From Massilia sp. UBA2604 (GTDB lineage Bacteria; Pseudomonadota; Gammaproteobacteria; Burkholderiales; Burkholderiaceae_D): a stretch of 13,555 nt of DNA. Made by a program: the position numbers and the translations under genes. The notes beneath the pieces were generated by a model. The model was not told the origin of the DNA. It did no database searches and saw only the letters and a program-made list of their open reading frames with translations. The stretch lies in the NCBI GenBank assembly GCA_002339265.1, contig DDKG01000225.1:1-13555 (forward strand), read 5' to 3'. How positions within the stretch are numbered: position 1 is the first letter of the stretch; each line of letters begins with the position of its first letter. Positions 12,532 through 13,555 of the stretch are shown one piece after another.

Positions 12532-13341
12532 CTATGGACGGAAGAATTTACTGGGAATGAACTTGCCCATGCCGAAGCGCTGCGCATGTTCGAGCGCGCC
12601 GGTCGTGTATTCCTGGGCCAGCACCAGCGCCTGCGGCGCGTCCATGCCGCGCGCCAGGCAGGCGGTGAAGGCGGCCGAATAGGTGTTGCCGGCGCCCAGG
12701 AAGGGGCCGGGCAGATGCTGCCAGTCGACCCGTGCGACTTCGCCGCTGGCGTCGTACAGGCGGTTCGAGCAGGCGCCGTGTTCGTCGCGGCTGCCGGTCA
12801 CCAGCACGTAATGCAGGCCGCTCGAGGTGAGCTCGGCCACGTCTTCTTCGAGGTCGCCGTCCTTGCCGTCGGCGCCGTCGCGCCACAGCTCGGCCATGCG
12901 GCCCAGTTCGGACTGCGACAGGATCAGGGCGGTGGCCTGCGGCGCCAGGATCGAGCGCAGCGCGGACAGCATTTCCTCGTCGCCCAGGCCGGCGTCGGGC
13001 AGGGCCGACAGGAAGGGATCGAGCACCAGCGGCGCATCCGGGTAGTCGGACACGATCTCGGCGATCGCCGCCAGGTGCAGGGCCGAACCGACGGCGCCGA
13101 CCTTGAAGGCGGCGATCGGCATGTCTTCGAGCAAGGTGCGCGCCTGCTCGGCCATCCAGTCGCTGTCGAGCTCGTACATATTCTCGATGCGCGCACTGTC
13201 CGACACCAGCATGCCGGAGATGGCCGACAGCCCGTGGCATCCCAGGGCGGCGAACGCGGCGCAATCGGCCTGCACGCCGATGGCGCCGACCGGATCGCAG
13301 ACGCCGAAGCTCAGGATGAGGGGGAACGTTTGGTTTTGCAC
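12532..13341 (-). CDS. thiD: Divergent hydroxymethylpyrimidine/phosphomethylpyrimidine kinase (ThiD-like)
   Basis: By fold this is a ThiD, a ribokinase-superfamily enzyme that phosphorylates the thiamine pyrimidine (HMP to HMP-PP). The 269-residue protein keeps [20 protein letters not shown] (15-34, against TDPSGGAGIQADLKTFSALG in E. coli), VLDPFLSA (106-113) and [10 protein letters not shown] (216-225). Several residues conserved in E. coli ThiD are changed: the catalytic Cys of GTGC is Asn219, the TPNLPEA motif is replaced by ILSQSELG (140-147), and the KGGH lysine is Thr182. It may therefore act on another substrate or have lost activity. The start is GTG 13341, giving [13 protein letters not shown]; the earlier ATG at 13392 would overlap the rubredoxin ribosome site. 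hemL is downstream and the rubredoxin divergent. The family is secure, the function open. Confidence 0.85.
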   Translation of the reverse strand: MQNQTFPLILSFGVCDPVGAIGVQADCAAFAALGCHGLSAISGMLVSDSARIENMYELDSDWMAEQARTLLEDMPIAAFKVGAVGSALHLAAIAEIVSDYPDAPLVLDPFLSALPDAGLGDEEMLSALRSILAPQATALILSQSELGRMAELWRDGADGKDGDLEEDVAELTSSGLHYVLVTGSRDEHGACSNRLYDASGEVARVDWQHLPGPFLGAGNTYSAAFTACLARGMDAPQALVLAQEYTTGALEHAQRFGMGKFIPSKFFRP

Positions 13342-13347
13342 GTCGGG

Positions 13348-13353
13348 TAGATT
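13348..13353 (+). promoter_or_regulatory. Putative -10 element of the rubredoxin gene
   Basis: TAGATT in CGGGTAGATTAAG lies 50 bases before the GTG start, inside the 62-base divergent gap with the ThiD-like gene. No convincing -35 is seen. The context repeats that found before mpl and the TonB-like gene. Confidence 0.25.
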
Positions 13354-13390
13354 AAGATGCCGGATTCCGATTCCACATTTTACTAGATAC

Positions 13391-13395
13391 AAGGA
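13391..13395 (+). promoter_or_regulatory. Ribosome binding site of the rubredoxin gene
   Basis: AAGGA lies 8 bases before the GTG at 13404 and decides that start over the internal ATG at 13440, which sits directly before the first metal-binding cysteine. Confidence 0.6.
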
Positions 13396-13403
13396 CCAAT
13401 ACT

Positions 13404-13555
13404 GTGAGTACCGAATCCACCGCGCCTTTCCAGACCTGGATGTGCCTGATTTGTGGCTGGGTCTATGACGAGGCTGTCGGTGCGCCCGACGATGGCATCG
13501 CTCCCGGCACGCGCTGGGCCGACGTTCCGATGAACTGGACTTGCCCGGAGTGCGG
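13404..13555 (+). CDS. Rubredoxin (5' part, cut by window end)
   Basis: Rubredoxins are small cytoplasmic one-electron carriers with a single iron bound by four cysteines. Fifty codons are visible, plus two bases. The first pair CLICGWVYDE (14-23, Cys14 and Cys17) and the second pair TCPEC (46-50, Cys47 and Cys50) are both present, as are the conserved APDDGIAPGTRWADVP (27-42) and the aromatic Trp45. Only the last few residues are missing. The GTG start has a good Shine-Dalgarno at 13391-13395 and gives an 11-residue polar extension before the usual WMCLICG opening. It is divergent from the ThiD-like gene across 62 bases. Its redox partner is not in the window. Confidence 0.95.
   Translation, partial: MSTESTAPFQTWMCLICGWVYDEAVGAPDDGIAPGTRWADVPMNWTCPEC

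Noticed and set aside
13342..13392. Earlier ATG for the ThiD-like gene at 13392
   Set aside because: It would run across the divergent promoter gap and overlap the rubredoxin ribosome site; the kinase fold starts only after the GTG at 13341.

Overview
The window is GC-rich, has very short intergenic gaps, and encodes only chromosomal housekeeping proteins. Protein sequence and gene order (tlpA-like/aroQ/accB/accC; mpl with yqiA and ubiC; rubredoxin/thiD-like/hemL) suggest a betaproteobacterium of the Burkholderiales, most likely Oxalobacteraceae (Massilia/Janthinobacterium-like). This placement comes from recognising the proteins, not from a search. I see no prophage, insertion sequence, CRISPR array, tRNA or rRNA.

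Layout. Positions 1-2648 are read on the minus strand. In transcription order they hold a nucleotidyltransferase-like protein of unknown function, a membrane-anchored TlpA-type thioredoxin, aroQ (type II dehydroquinase), accB (biotin carrier protein) and the first 65 codons of accC (biotin carboxylase). A hairpin followed by TTTT lies between accB and accC. Positions 2726-7330 are a tight plus-strand chain, mpl, yqiA, ubiC and an RNB-domain exoribonuclease, with two 4-base stop/start overlaps and a 2-base gap, closed by a strong hairpin. Positions 7491-9921 are a second plus-strand chain: a TonB-like membrane protein, aroE and mtgA. corA follows alone (10023-10988). corA and hemL converge on a 200-base gap that holds a perfect 30-bp inverted repeat, each arm itself a palindrome, of REP/REPIN type. 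hemL and an unusual ThiD-like kinase are read on the minus strand. A rubredoxin begins divergently at 13404 and runs off the end.

How the genes relate. Three genes act on the route to and from chorismate: aroQ and aroE (shikimate pathway) and ubiC (chorismate to 4-hydroxybenzoate for ubiquinone). Two act on the cell wall: mpl (recycling) and mtgA (glycan polymerisation). accB/accC start fatty acid synthesis, hemL makes the tetrapyrrole precursor 5-aminolevulinate, and corA imports magnesium.

I found no clearly new multi-gene system. The points most worth a second look are the ThiD-like protein, which lacks several residues conserved in E. coli ThiD; the nucleotidyltransferase-like orphan divergent from mpl; the possible attenuator between accB and accC; the nested inverted repeat between corA and hemL; and the orphan TonB-like protein translationally coupled to aroE.
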